NCBI GenBank assembly: GCA_903894295.1
Contig: CAITPI010000113.1
Location: forward strand, 1-61,796
Direction: 5' to 3'
Source: an uncultured Acidimicrobiaceae bacterium
GTDB taxonomy: Bacteria > Actinomycetota > Acidimicrobiia > Acidimicrobiales > RAAP-2
Length of the DNA: 61,796 nucleotides
Within the stretch, counting starts at the first letter, position 1, and every line of letters starts with the position of its first letter. Below are positions 42,022 to 50,179 of this stretch, one piece after another. Under the pieces are notes generated by a model. That model saw only the letters and a list, made by a program, of their open reading frames with translations. It was not told the origin of the DNA and did no database searches. The position numbers were made by a program, and so were the translations under genes.

Positions 42022-42914
42022 TGAGCACGTCTTATGCCATGCCGACTCCCGACCAGAGCGCCACCTGGGTGCACACCGCGCCGGATCGCTCGGCGATCTC
42101 GGCCGCCCGTCTGGCCCTGTGGGCGCTGATCCTGCGGGACCTGCTGGTGGTGCGCAAGCACCTGTTCGAGTTCGTCGCCCGGACCCTGGTGCAGCCTTTT
42201 CTGCTCTGCTTCGTCTTTCTCTACGTCTTTCCCAAGATCGGACAGGGGATCGGCGGTGGCACGAACACGGCCGCCCAGTCGGACTTCGCCACGGTGCTCG
42301 TGCCCGGAGTGGTGGGCATCTCGATCCTCTTCCAGGGAGTGCAGTCGGTGGCGCTGACCATGTCCCAGGAGTTCGGGTACACCCGGGAGATCGAGGACCG
42401 GGTGCAGGCCCCGTGTCCGATCTGGCTGGTCGCCATGGCCAAGGTCTTCTCGGGCGCCGTCCAGGGCCTGATCTCGGCCATCATCGTGTTGCCCATCGCT
42501 TCGGTCGTCCACGCCAAGGGGGTGGAGGCACACTTCGATTTCCACTGGTGGATCATCCTCACGCTGACACCCCTGGCCTGCGTGACGATGGCTTCGCTCG
42601 GGCTCTTGTTGGGAACGAGTTTCGAGCCCCGCAACATCGGCCTCATGTTCGGCTTCATCATCCTGCCCGTCACCTTCCTCGGTGGCACCTACTACGAGTG
42701 GACCCGGTTGGCTCCGGTCGAGGTCCACGGCATCCACTGGCTGCAGATCCTGGTGCTGGTGAATCCCTTGATCTACGTCAACGAAGGGATGCGGGCCGCC
42801 CTGACCTCGGCGCCGCACCTTCACCTGTATGTGATCTATCCGGTTCTGGCCGGATTCCTGGCACTCTTTCTCGGCCTCGGCCTCCGCAACTTCCGCCGCC
42901 GGGTCCTTACCTAG
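42021..42914 (+). CDS. ABC-2 type permease (DrrB-like)
   Basis: A 297-residue membrane protein with about six helices. After a cytoplasmic N-terminus comes LILRDLLVVRKHLFEFVART, then QPFLLCFVFLYVFPKIG, GVVGISILFQGVQSVALTM, the conserved DRVQAPCPIWLVAMAKV, IILPVTFLGGTYYEW and LVNPLIYVNEGMRAALT. This is the ABC-2 membrane-domain pattern. It begins in a TGATG overlap with the ATPase, so the two are translated together and form one exporter. Confidence 0.9.
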   Translation: MSTSYAMPTPDQSATWVHTAPDRSAISAARLALWALILRDLLVVRKHLFEFVARTLVQPFLLCFVFLYVFPKIGQGIGGGTNTAAQSDFATVLVPGVVGISILFQGVQSVALTMSQEFGYTREIEDRVQAPCPIWLVAMAKVFSGAVQGLISAIIVLPIASVVHAKGVEAHFDFHWWIILTLTPLACVTMASLGLLLGTSFEPRNIGLMFGFIILPVTFLGGTYYEWTRLAPVEVHGIHWLQILVLVNPLIYVNEGMRAALTSAPHLHLYVIYPVLAGFLALFLGLGLRNFRRRVLT

Positions 42915-43047
42915 CCCGGGTCCTTTCTCGTTTGCCTGTTCCGGCACCAGGGGGGTGTTGTCCATCACTCCTGTGGGCGGTTTCCATCCTGGCTGCCTTT
43001 CGGGCTTCGACCGGTAGTGTGGCCGTGTCGTCGCCCGGAAAGGCGAC

Positions 43048-44481
43048 ATGATCGAGAAAGGCGTTGCGGTGCCCGACAGTTTTGACCTCGTGGTGATCGG
43101 AGGGGGTCCGGGCGGTTATGCAGCGGCCCTTTATGGGGCATCGGCCGGTCTGTCGGTGGCCCTGGTCGAGCAGGACAAGGTCGGCGGTACCTGTCTGCAC
43201 CGGGGATGTGTGCCTGCCAAGGCGTTTCTGGAGACGGCGTCGGTCAACCGGACCGTCCGAGGTGCCCAACAGTTCGGGATCGGTGACGGCGTCGTGCCCG
43301 CCGTCGATTTCACGGTGAGCCAGGACCGCAAACAGAGTGTGGTGGGGCAGCTGTTTGCCGGCCTGTCCGGTTTGATCAAGGGCCGGGGCATCACCCTCTA
43401 CAACGGGACCGGCACGCTCGGTGCCGACGGCGAGGTCACGATCACCGGAAGTGATGGCGAGGTGACCAGGATTTCCGGAAGCAACGTGGTGCTGGCTCCG
43501 GGGTCCCTGCCTCGGACCGTCCCCGGGTTTGTCGTGGACGGCCGGCTGGTGCTCACCTCGGACGAGTTCCTCGACCTTGCGACCCTGCCCGGACGGGTGG
43601 CCGTGATCGGAGGCGGGGCCATCGGTTGCGAGTTCGCCTCGATGCTGGCCGACCTCGGTTCCGAGGTGACCATGTTCGAAGCCATGGAGACCATCCTGAA
43701 CGGCTGTGACGACGACGTTGTCCGCACCGTGGCCCGGTCGTTCAAGAAGCGGGGCATCACCGTTCTGGCCGGCACCCAGGTGAACGGCCACACCCCCAGT
43801 CCGGACGGAACTTCCACCGTCGTGTCCTACGGCGACTCCCAGAGCGTCGAGGTTGATGCGGTCGTGGTGTCGGTCGGACGCCGACCCCGGACCGAGGGCC
43901 TGCTGGGCGAGGGCACGGGGGTGACCATCGACGAGCGAGGATTCGTCGTCGTGGACGAACTCATGGCCACCACGGCACCGGGGGTCTGGGCGGTGGGCGA
44001 CGCCACGGCCACCCCCCAACTGGCCCACGTGGCCTTCGCCGAGGCGATCGTGGCCGTCCGGTCCGTTCTCGGGGAAGCGGCCGTGCCGGTGGACTACTCC
44101 CGGGTGCCCTGGGCCATCTACTGTCATCCCGAAGTGGCCTTTGCCGGAATGACCGAGGCCCAGGCCCGCTCGGCCGGTCACGATGTCGTGGTGAAGAAGG
44201 ACCCGTTCGGGGGGAACAGCCGGGCCCGCATCATCGGCGAGACCGAGGGCATGGTCAAGGTGGTGGCCGAACGGAGGCCCGACGGCTCGGCGGGCCAGGT
44301 GTTGGGTGTCCACATGGTCGGTCCGTGGGTGACCGAACAGCTCGGAGCGGGATACCTTGCCGTCAACTGGGAAGCGACCGTGGACGAGGTGGCGCACTTC
44401 ATCCAACCCCATCCGTCCCTGTCCGAGACGTTTGGCGAAGCCGTGTTGGCACTGACCGGAAGGGGACTGCACGTTGGCTGA
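43048..44481 (+). CDS. lpdA: Dihydrolipoyl dehydrogenase (E3)
   Basis: A 477-residue FAD enzyme that reoxidises dihydrolipoyl groups of 2-oxoacid dehydrogenase complexes. It has the FAD motif VVIGGGPGGYAAALYGASAG, redox Cys pair GGTCLHRGCVPAK, NAD motif VAVIGGGAIGCEFASMLADL, GVWAVGDATATPQLAHVAFA, and the C-terminal His-Glu in QPHPSLSETFGEA. A TAGTGT at 43015 and GGAAAGG before the ATG suggest a short leader with a ribosome site. A GTG eight codons in is a second possible start. The E2 gene overlaps its end. Confidence 0.95.
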   Translation: MIEKGVAVPDSFDLVVIGGGPGGYAAALYGASAGLSVALVEQDKVGGTCLHRGCVPAKAFLETASVNRTVRGAQQFGIGDGVVPAVDFTVSQDRKQSVVGQLFAGLSGLIKGRGITLYNGTGTLGADGEVTITGSDGEVTRISGSNVVLAPGSLPRTVPGFVVDGRLVLTSDEFLDLATLPGRVAVIGGGAIGCEFASMLADLGSEVTMFEAMETILNGCDDDVVRTVARSFKKRGITVLAGTQVNGHTPSPDGTSTVVSYGDSQSVEVDAVVVSVGRRPRTEGLLGEGTGVTIDERGFVVVDELMATTAPGVWAVGDATATPQLAHVAFAEAIVAVRSVLGEAAVPVDYSRVPWAIYCHPEVAFAGMTEAQARSAGHDVVVKKDPFGGNSRARIIGETEGMVKVVAERRPDGSAGQVLGVHMVGPWVTEQLGAGYLAVNWEATVDEVAHFIQPHPSLSETFGEAVLALTGRGLHVG

Positions 44482-45799
44482 CATCACGCTGCCCGAACTC
44501 GGGGAGACGGTGACCGAGGGCACCATCACCCGATGGCTGAAGGCGGTCGGAGACGCCGTGGCCCGCGATGAGCCACTCTATGAAGTCTCCACCGACAAGG
44601 TCGACTCCGAAGTTCCGTCTCCGGTTGAAGGGGTGCTCACCGCCATTCTGGTGCCCGAAGGCGACACGGTCGACATGGGCGTCGTTCTCGCCGTCATCTC
44701 GCCGGCCGGAGAAGTGGCGGAGGTTCCGACTCCCGAGGCTCCGACCGGTGTGGCGCCGGCCGGGGATCCGGCTCGGTCGGATCCGCCTGCTCAGGTCCCG
44801 GCCGAGACCGGAACGACGTCGGGACCGGTGTCCGCCCCGGTCGGTGGAGCGGTCCTCTCACCGGTGGTTCGGGCCCTTCTGACCAACGCCGGCATTGACC
44901 CGGCCACTCTGACCGGCACCGGACTCGGTGGCCGGATCACCCGCTCGGATGCCGAACGGGCGGTGGCCGGCCTGGCGTCGGGACCACAGACGTCCGTATC
45001 CGCCGGGACCCCGGTGGCGCCCGCCACCGGTGGGGTCCCTTCGGGTTCGATGGATCTCGGTGCCTTCGCGCCGCCGCCGCCCGGCGACCGGGACGAGGTG
45101 GTGCCGTTCACGACGATCCGCCGACGCACGGCCGAACACATGCTGGCGTCCCAGGCCATCTCCGCCCATACGTTGATGGTCCGCGAGGTGGACTACGAAT
45201 CCGTCGAGCGGATTCGCCGGTCCCACGGGGAGCGCTTCATTGAAGAAGAGGGCTTCGGACTCGACTACGTGACCTTTGTGGCCCGGGCTGCAGTGGAGGC
45301 ACTGGGCGAGTTTCCGCACCTGAACGCTTCGGTCGGAAACGGGGGACTGATCGTCCACCGGGACGTCAACCTCGGTGTCAGCGTGGACCTCGGGGGCGAG
45401 GGCGCCATCGTGCCGGTGGTCCATCAGGCCGAAGAGTTGAACCTTCGGGGTATGGCCCGTCGCCTCCAGGAGGTGACGGCCCGGGCCGAGGCTTCGGCCC
45501 TCACCCTGGACGACATCAGCGGCGGGACGTTCTCCATCTCCAACACCGGTCCCCTGGGCACGTTTGTGACCGGGCCGATCATCAACCAGCCCCAGGTGGC
45601 GGTGCTGTCGGTGGACGGCGTCCGGCGCAAGCCGGTGGTGGTGGAGTCGACCGACGGGACCGAGTCCATCGCCATCCACTCGATCGGCATGGTGGCGGTC
45701 ACCTTCGACCAGCGGGCCGTCGACGGCCCGTATGTGGCCCGGTTCCTGGCCCGGGTGGCCGAGATCCTGGACGAGCGGGACTGGGCCGGAGAGCTCTGA
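44474..45799 (+). CDS. Dihydrolipoamide acyltransferase (E2) with Gln in place of the catalytic His
   Basis: A 441-residue E2 subunit. Residues 1-77 are one lipoyl domain with the lipoylated Lys42 in EVSTDKVDSEVPSP. An Ala/Pro linker follows, then a peripheral-subunit-binding domain (SPVVRALLTNAGIDPATLTG, about 134-175). The catalytic domain (about 205-441) includes ISGGTFSISNTGPLG and PIINQPQVAVLSVDGVRR. The usual DHRxxDG motif near the C-terminus reads FDQRAVDG here, so Gln413 (codon 45710-45712, CAG) replaces the catalytic His. The TTG start overlaps the lpdA stop region by eight bases. It is probably the succinyl or acetyl transferase of a 2-oxoacid dehydrogenase; no E1 gene is in the window. 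Confidence 0.85.
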   Translation: MADITLPELGETVTEGTITRWLKAVGDAVARDEPLYEVSTDKVDSEVPSPVEGVLTAILVPEGDTVDMGVVLAVISPAGEVAEVPTPEAPTGVAPAGDPARSDPPAQVPAETGTTSGPVSAPVGGAVLSPVVRALLTNAGIDPATLTGTGLGGRITRSDAERAVAGLASGPQTSVSAGTPVAPATGGVPSGSMDLGAFAPPPPGDRDEVVPFTTIRRRTAEHMLASQAISAHTLMVREVDYESVERIRRSHGERFIEEEGFGLDYVTFVARAAVEALGEFPHLNASVGNGGLIVHRDVNLGVSVDLGGEGAIVPVVHQAEELNLRGMARRLQEVTARAEASALTLDDISGGTFSISNTGPLGTFVTGPIINQPQVAVLSVDGVRRKPVVVESTDGTESIAIHSIGMVAVTFDQRAVDGPYVARFLARVAEILDERDWAGEL

Positions 45800-45801
45800 G
45801 C

Positions 45802-47448
45802 GTGAGGGTTCGCCGCCTCGGCCGGGTCAGCTACGGCGAGGCCTGGGACCTGCAAAAGGCCTTGCAGCGGGAGAGCGACGAGGAGTATCTCCTGCTGCTC
45901 GAGCACCCGGATGTCTACACCCGGGGTCGCCACGCCGATCCGGCCAACACCAGGGATCTCGGTGTCGATGCCACCATGGTGGACGTCGACCGGGCGGGAG
46001 ACGTGACCTTCCATGGTCCGGGCCAACTCGTCGGCTACCCGATCGTGAACGTGGGCACCGGACCCCACCGGGGACCGGAGCACGTGCGGCGGGTCGAGCA
46101 GGTGGTGATCGATGCGCTGGTGGCACTCGGTCTGGACGCCGACGATGTCGGACGGCTGCCGGGCTGCCCCGGTGTGTGGGTCGGTCTCGCCGGAGTTGAT
46201 CCGGCCCCGAGGAAGATTGCGGCGGTGGGAGTCCGGGTGGCCCGGGGGCGCACGATGCACGGCTTTGGCCTGAACGTGACCACCGACCTCGCCGGCTTTT
46301 CCCGGATTGTCCCGTGTGGGATCTCGCGCCACCCGGTGACGTCGCTGGAAGCCGAGGGGTGGTCCGTTCCCATCGACGAGGTCGCCTCGGCCGTCGAAGC
46401 GGCGGCGGTGCGACAGTGGGGGCCGGTCGAGAGCCATCAGGCCGTCACCCCGGCTGGCGTTGACGCTCCGGCCGGTGCGGGCGGGGCCACGTCGGCCTTG
46501 CAGCGTCGGCTGCGACGGGCCGGAGTCGACGAGGCGGTCGACATCTCCGGGCGCAAGCCGGCCTGGATGAAGGTGCCGGTCCGCATGGGCGAGGAGTTCC
46601 GGGAGCTCCGGTCTTCCCTGGCCCGGGCCGACCTCGTGACCGTGTGTGAAGAAGCGGGCTGTCCGAACATCTATGAGTGCTGGTCCGCCGGCACCGCGAC
46701 CTTCATGATCAACGGGTCCCGGTGCACCCGGGCCTGTGGGTTCTGCCTGATCGACACGTCCCGGCCGTTGCCGCTCGATCCGGGCGAGCCGGCCCGGGTG
46801 GCCGATGCCGTGGCCCGCCTGGGATTGGCGCATGCGGTGGTCACCTGCGTGGCGAGGGACGACCTGCCAGACGGCGGAGCGGCCGCCTTTGCCGCCACCA
46901 TCCGGGCCATCCGGGACCGGTCGGCCCACACAGTGGTCGAAGTGCTGATCTCGGACCTGAAGGGTGAACGGTCCTCGCTCGACCTGGTGCTCGAGGCCCG
47001 GCCGGACGTGGTCAACCACAACATTGAAACATCGGCCCGACTCCAGCGGGCCGTCAGACCGTCCGCCTCCTACGCCCGAAGCCTGGTGGTTCTGGCCCGG
47101 GCCAAGGATGGCGGTTTCACCACAAAGTCGGGCATCATCGTGGGCATGGGAGAAGGGAAAGCGGAGGTGTTGGCCACCATGGAGGATCTGCGCGCCGTTG
47201 GGGTGGACATCATCACCATCGGTCAGTATCTGCGGCCGACCGACCGGCACGTTCCGGTGGCCCGGTGGTGGGCGCCCGAGGAGTTCGACGAACTGGCGGC
47301 CGCCGGGGAGGCCATGGGTTTCGCCCACGTGCAGGCCAGCCCGCTCACCCGTTCGAGCTATCACGCCAGGGAGGCCGCCGACGAAGCCCGACCGGCACCC
47401 TTGCCGGCCTGGGTCCCGGTGACCCTGGGTTCGAAGGTCCTCCCATGA
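45802..47448 (+). CDS. Bifunctional lipoyl(octanoyl) transferase-lipoyl synthase, LipB-LipA fusion
   Basis: One uninterrupted 548-residue frame. Residues 1-205 are LipB, with DVTFHGPGQLVGYP (67-80), catalytic Lys138 (KIAAVGVRV) and catalytic Cys172 (PCGISRHPVTS). After a 40-residue Ala/Gly-rich linker, residues 250-548 are LipA. Its auxiliary cluster Cys282, Cys287 and Cys293 lie in VCEEAGCPNIYEC, its radical-SAM Cys308, Cys312 and Cys315 in CTRACGFC, then VARDDLPDGG and the C-terminal RSSYHA Ser. LipB transfers octanoate from ACP to Lys of E2, and LipA inserts two sulfurs. Both active sites look complete. It starts two bases after E2, its likely substrate, and overlaps the next gene by four. 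Confidence 0.9.
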   Translation: MRVRRLGRVSYGEAWDLQKALQRESDEEYLLLLEHPDVYTRGRHADPANTRDLGVDATMVDVDRAGDVTFHGPGQLVGYPIVNVGTGPHRGPEHVRRVEQVVIDALVALGLDADDVGRLPGCPGVWVGLAGVDPAPRKIAAVGVRVARGRTMHGFGLNVTTDLAGFSRIVPCGISRHPVTSLEAEGWSVPIDEVASAVEAAAVRQWGPVESHQAVTPAGVDAPAGAGGATSALQRRLRRAGVDEAVDISGRKPAWMKVPVRMGEEFRELRSSLARADLVTVCEEAGCPNIYECWSAGTATFMINGSRCTRACGFCLIDTSRPLPLDPGEPARVADAVARLGLAHAVVTCVARDDLPDGGAAAFAATIRAIRDRSAHTVVEVLISDLKGERSSLDLVLEARPDVVNHNIETSARLQRAVRPSASYARSLVVLARAKDGGFTTKSGIIVGMGEGKAEVLATMEDLRAVGVDIITIGQYLRPTDRHVPVARWWAPEEFDELAAAGEAMGFAHVQASPLTRSSYHAREAADEARPAPLPAWVPVTLGSKVLP

Positions 47449-48626
47449 GCGCCGGGACGCCGAATCCGGTGTTGTCCGAGGGTGCCCGTTCGGCCCGGGT
47501 CGACCGGCTCGAGCGGGTGCGCCAGGCCATGGACCACCAGGGGATCGATGCCCTGCTCCTCTCCCATGGTGCCGACCTCCCGTGGCTGACCGGCTACTCC
47601 GCCATGCCGCTGGAACGCCTGACGCTTCTGGTGGTGCCCCGCCGGGGAACCCCGGTGCTGGTGGTGCCGGGTCTCGAGGCGCCACGGGTGCCCGACAGCG
47701 ACGGAATGGTCGAGTTGGCACCCTGGTCGGACGCCGAAGATCCGATGGACCTCGTTACGGATCTGCTCAGGCGGGCCGGTGCCACTGCCGGCCGTCTTGG
47801 CATTTCCGACCGGGCCTGGGCCACCACGGTGCTGGGACTCCAACGGCACCTGCCCGAAGCCCGATGGCGGGAGGCGTCAGCCGTCACGGCTCCGCTCCGG
47901 GCCGTGAAGGACGCCACCGAGTTGGAGGCGTTGCGCCGGGCCGGTGCGGCCGCCGACCGGGTGGCGGCGGCCTTGCAGGCGGGCGAGATCCCCATGGTCG
48001 GTCGCCGGGAAGCCGATGTCTCGGCCGAGTTGGGGGCCCGGCTTCTGGCCGAAGGACACTTCCAGGTCAACTTCGCCATCGTCGGCAGTGGGCCGAATGC
48101 GGCCAGTCCCCATCACGAACCGGGTGAGCGCGTCATCCAGGCCGGAGAGACCGTCGTCTGTGACTTCGGTGGCGCCCTCGCCCTCGATGGCGACGTCGGC
48201 TACTGCTCGGACATCACCCGCACCGTGGTGACCGGAGAACCCACGGCGGAGGTGGGTGAAGCGTATGAGGTCCTGCGCCGGGCCCAGCAGGCCGGCGTGG
48301 CGGCGGCCCGGGCCGGAGTGACGGCCGCGTCGGTCGATGCGGTGACCCGGACCGTGATCGACGAGGCCGGCTGGGGCGAGTACTTCATCCACCGCACCGG
48401 TCACGGGATCGGGATCGAGGAGCACGAAGACCCCTACATCGTGGTGGGAAACGAAACCGTCCTCGAGCCCGGACATGCCTTCAGCGTCGAACCGGGCATC
48501 TACGTGCCCGGCCGGTTCGGCATGCGCCTCGAGGACATCGTGATCATCGACGAACAGGGAGGGCCGGAGAGGTTGAACCGGGCCGACCATGCGTTGGCGG
48601 TCGTGGAGTCCGGGGTCGCTCCGTGA
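47445..48626 (+). CDS. Xaa-Pro aminopeptidase (M24B)
   Basis: A 393-residue metallopeptidase. The N-terminal creatinase-like domain (about 15-150) holds DALLLSHGADLPWLTGYSAM. The catalytic domain has metal ligands in VVCDFGGALALDGDVGYCSD and ITRTVV (Asp, Asp), HRTGHGIGIEEHEDP (His), FSVEPGIYVPGRFGMRLEDI (Glu, Glu). It removes N-terminal residues preceding proline. The ATG overlaps the LipB-LipA stop by four bases, so it is translationally coupled to the lipoylation operon. Xaa-Pro peptidase genes often sit in unrelated operons, so no functional link is implied. Confidence 0.9.
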   Translation: MSAGTPNPVLSEGARSARVDRLERVRQAMDHQGIDALLLSHGADLPWLTGYSAMPLERLTLLVVPRRGTPVLVVPGLEAPRVPDSDGMVELAPWSDAEDPMDLVTDLLRRAGATAGRLGISDRAWATTVLGLQRHLPEARWREASAVTAPLRAVKDATELEALRRAGAAADRVAAALQAGEIPMVGRREADVSAELGARLLAEGHFQVNFAIVGSGPNAASPHHEPGERVIQAGETVVCDFGGALALDGDVGYCSDITRTVVTGEPTAEVGEAYEVLRRAQQAGVAAARAGVTAASVDAVTRTVIDEAGWGEYFIHRTGHGIGIEEHEDPYIVVGNETVLEPGHAFSVEPGIYVPGRFGMRLEDIVIIDEQGGPERLNRADHALAVVESGVAP

Positions 48627-49348
48627 ACCTGGGTCTGGCCGGAAAGGTGGCGCTCGTCACCGCCGCGTCGAAAGGTCTCGGCCGGGCCACGGCGTTGGCA
48701 CTGATCGTCGAAGGCGCACGGGTCATGCTGACCTCGCGCTCCATCGGGCATCTGGAGGTGGCCCGTGACGATTTGGTCGCACTCGGGGCCGACGTGGAGA
48801 TCCTTGTGGGTGACCTGTCGGACCCCGACACACCGGCCCACCTCGTGGCCGCCACGCTCGAACGCTTCGGCTCGGTGGACATCGTCATCGCCAACTCCCC
48901 GGGTCCGCCCGCCGGCGGCGCCCTGGGTCTGGACGACGCCGCCATCACCTCGGGCATCAACAACAACCTCTTGAGCGCGGTGCGGCTCGTGCGGGCCGCC
49001 TGGCCCCTTCAGCGCCAGGCTGGCTGGGGCCGCAACGTCTTCATCACGTCCTACTCGGCGATTCAGCCGGTGCCCGGTCTGGCCCTGTCCAACGTGGCCC
49101 GGTCCGGGCTGTGGGCGTGGGCCAAGACGGCAGCCCAGGATCTGGCTGCCGAGGCGCCGGGAGTCACCCTCAATCTCCTCTGCCCCGGGCCGCATGCCAC
49201 CGACCGGATGAAGGAACTGGGTGGCGGCGGCCGGATGGGTGATCCCGAAGATTTCGGCCGGATTGCCGCGTTTCTCTGTTCGGAGTCGGCCCGCTACGTC
49301 AACGGGGCGGCCTGGGTGGTGGACGGCGGCGCCACCCTGGCGCTCTAG
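48623..49348 (+). CDS. Atypical short-chain dehydrogenase lacking the Tyr-Lys pair
   Basis: A 241-residue SDR-fold protein with an intact cofactor motif (VTAASKGLGRATALALIVEG). The usual YxxxK position reads SNVAR in VPGLALSNVARSGLWAWAKT, so Tyr becomes Ser and Lys becomes Arg. The catalytic Ser is kept in FITSYSAIQP. I recall an SDR group with LSNxxR at this place, annotated as 3-oxoacyl-ACP reductase-like, so the change may be ancestral. The reaction is unknown. The GTG start overlaps the previous stop (GTGA), making it the last gene of the operon. Confidence 0.8.
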   Translation: MNLGLAGKVALVTAASKGLGRATALALIVEGARVMLTSRSIGHLEVARDDLVALGADVEILVGDLSDPDTPAHLVAATLERFGSVDIVIANSPGPPAGGALGLDDAAITSGINNNLLSAVRLVRAAWPLQRQAGWGRNVFITSYSAIQPVPGLALSNVARSGLWAWAKTAAQDLAAEAPGVTLNLLCPGPHATDRMKELGGGGRMGDPEDFGRIAAFLCSESARYVNGAAWVVDGGATLAL

Positions 49349-49360
49349 GAGTCGGTCCGG

Positions 49361-50149
49361 TCAGTCCCCGCTGCCGTCGTCGCCTGGTGACGACGGATCG
49401 GACCCGTCCGGTTGGCCCGGGGCCGACATGGCGCCGGGATCGTCCATCACCGGGACGGGTGGCAGGGCGTTGCGCCTCATCTCCTCGACCAGTTCCCGGC
49501 TGGGCGGAGGGGGCAGGTCCCACTCGTCAGGCCCGGCGTTGGGGACCAGAGGATGGGCCTCGACCGCCCGGGCCGGGGCTTCCACCGGCAACAGGGGAAG
49601 ATGGGCGACCGGGTTGGCCGGGGGAACCTCGAGCCGGGGCAGGGGCGGGCTGGGGCCATCCTCCCTCGTCACCGGAGCGGGCTGGTCGACGGACGGTGCG
49701 CCGGCGGCCCGGGCCTCGGACTGGAGTTGGCGGAGCCGTCGGGCGGCGTCCGCATCGAACGCCGGCGTGGCTTCGTCGTCACCGCTGGTGGCCGGCGGAG
49801 CGTCCGACATTCTCAAGGGGGGCAGTCCGGTCGAAGGAAGCGGTGCCGTGCTCATCGATTCGCTGCGCCGGGGTGGTGCCGGGGCCGGATTCGTGCCCGG
49901 TGTGAAGTCCGGGGCCAGAGATGCGCCCGCGCCCCTCGAGGTCGCCTGTCCACCGTAGCGGGCGGCATCGGCGTCGTAGTAGGCCTGGCCGGCCGCCCGA
50001 CGACGTCGGGCCTGACGGCGCCGGAGAATCGTGACGAGGATCAGCAGCACCACGAGGGCAATGACCACGTAGACCAGGATCTTCTCGATGTCGGCCGTGC
50101 TGCCGGCCGCTGCCATCAGCGGGTGGTGCCCTGTCGCCAAGGAAGTCAT
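49361..50149 (-). CDS. Single-pass membrane protein with long Pro-rich cytoplasmic tail
   Basis: About 262 residues. After a short N-terminus, one transmembrane helix (ILVYVVIALVVLLILVTIL) is followed by a basic stop-transfer RRRQARRRRAAG. The remaining 200 residues are disordered, rich in Pro, Ala and acidic residues (ending DGSDPSSPGDDGSGD). No domain is recognisable. The ATG at 50149 is my choice; a GTG at 50161 is also possible. TAAGGT at 50160-50165 on the minus strand could be its -10 box, which would favour the ATG. It ends 12 bases from the SDR gene on the other strand. Confidence 0.65.
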   Translation of the reverse strand: MTSLATGHHPLMAAAGSTADIEKILVYVVIALVVLLILVTILRRRQARRRRAAGQAYYDADAARYGGQATSRGAGASLAPDFTPGTNPAPAPPRRSESMSTAPLPSTGLPPLRMSDAPPATSGDDEATPAFDADAARRLRQLQSEARAAGAPSVDQPAPVTREDGPSPPLPRLEVPPANPVAHLPLLPVEAPARAVEAHPLVPNAGPDEWDLPPPPSRELVEEMRRNALPPVPVMDDPGAMSAPGQPDGSDPSSPGDDGSGD

Positions 50150-50179
50150 GTCAAGGTTCACCTTAGGTCACCGGTGGCA

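Noticed and set aside
45802-47448. LipB-LipA fusion as a sequencing frameshift artefact
   Set aside because: Both domains are in one frame with a linker of plausible length and composition and no slippage-prone run. An artefact would need loss of both a stop and a start codon, so I keep the fusion as real but flag it for checking.
45424-47721. A 765-codon open frame on the minus strand opposite the lipoylation operon
   Set aside because: It lies opposite the E2 and LipB-LipA genes, whose motifs are unmistakable. Its own product has no recognisable domain. Long antisense frames are common at this GC content.
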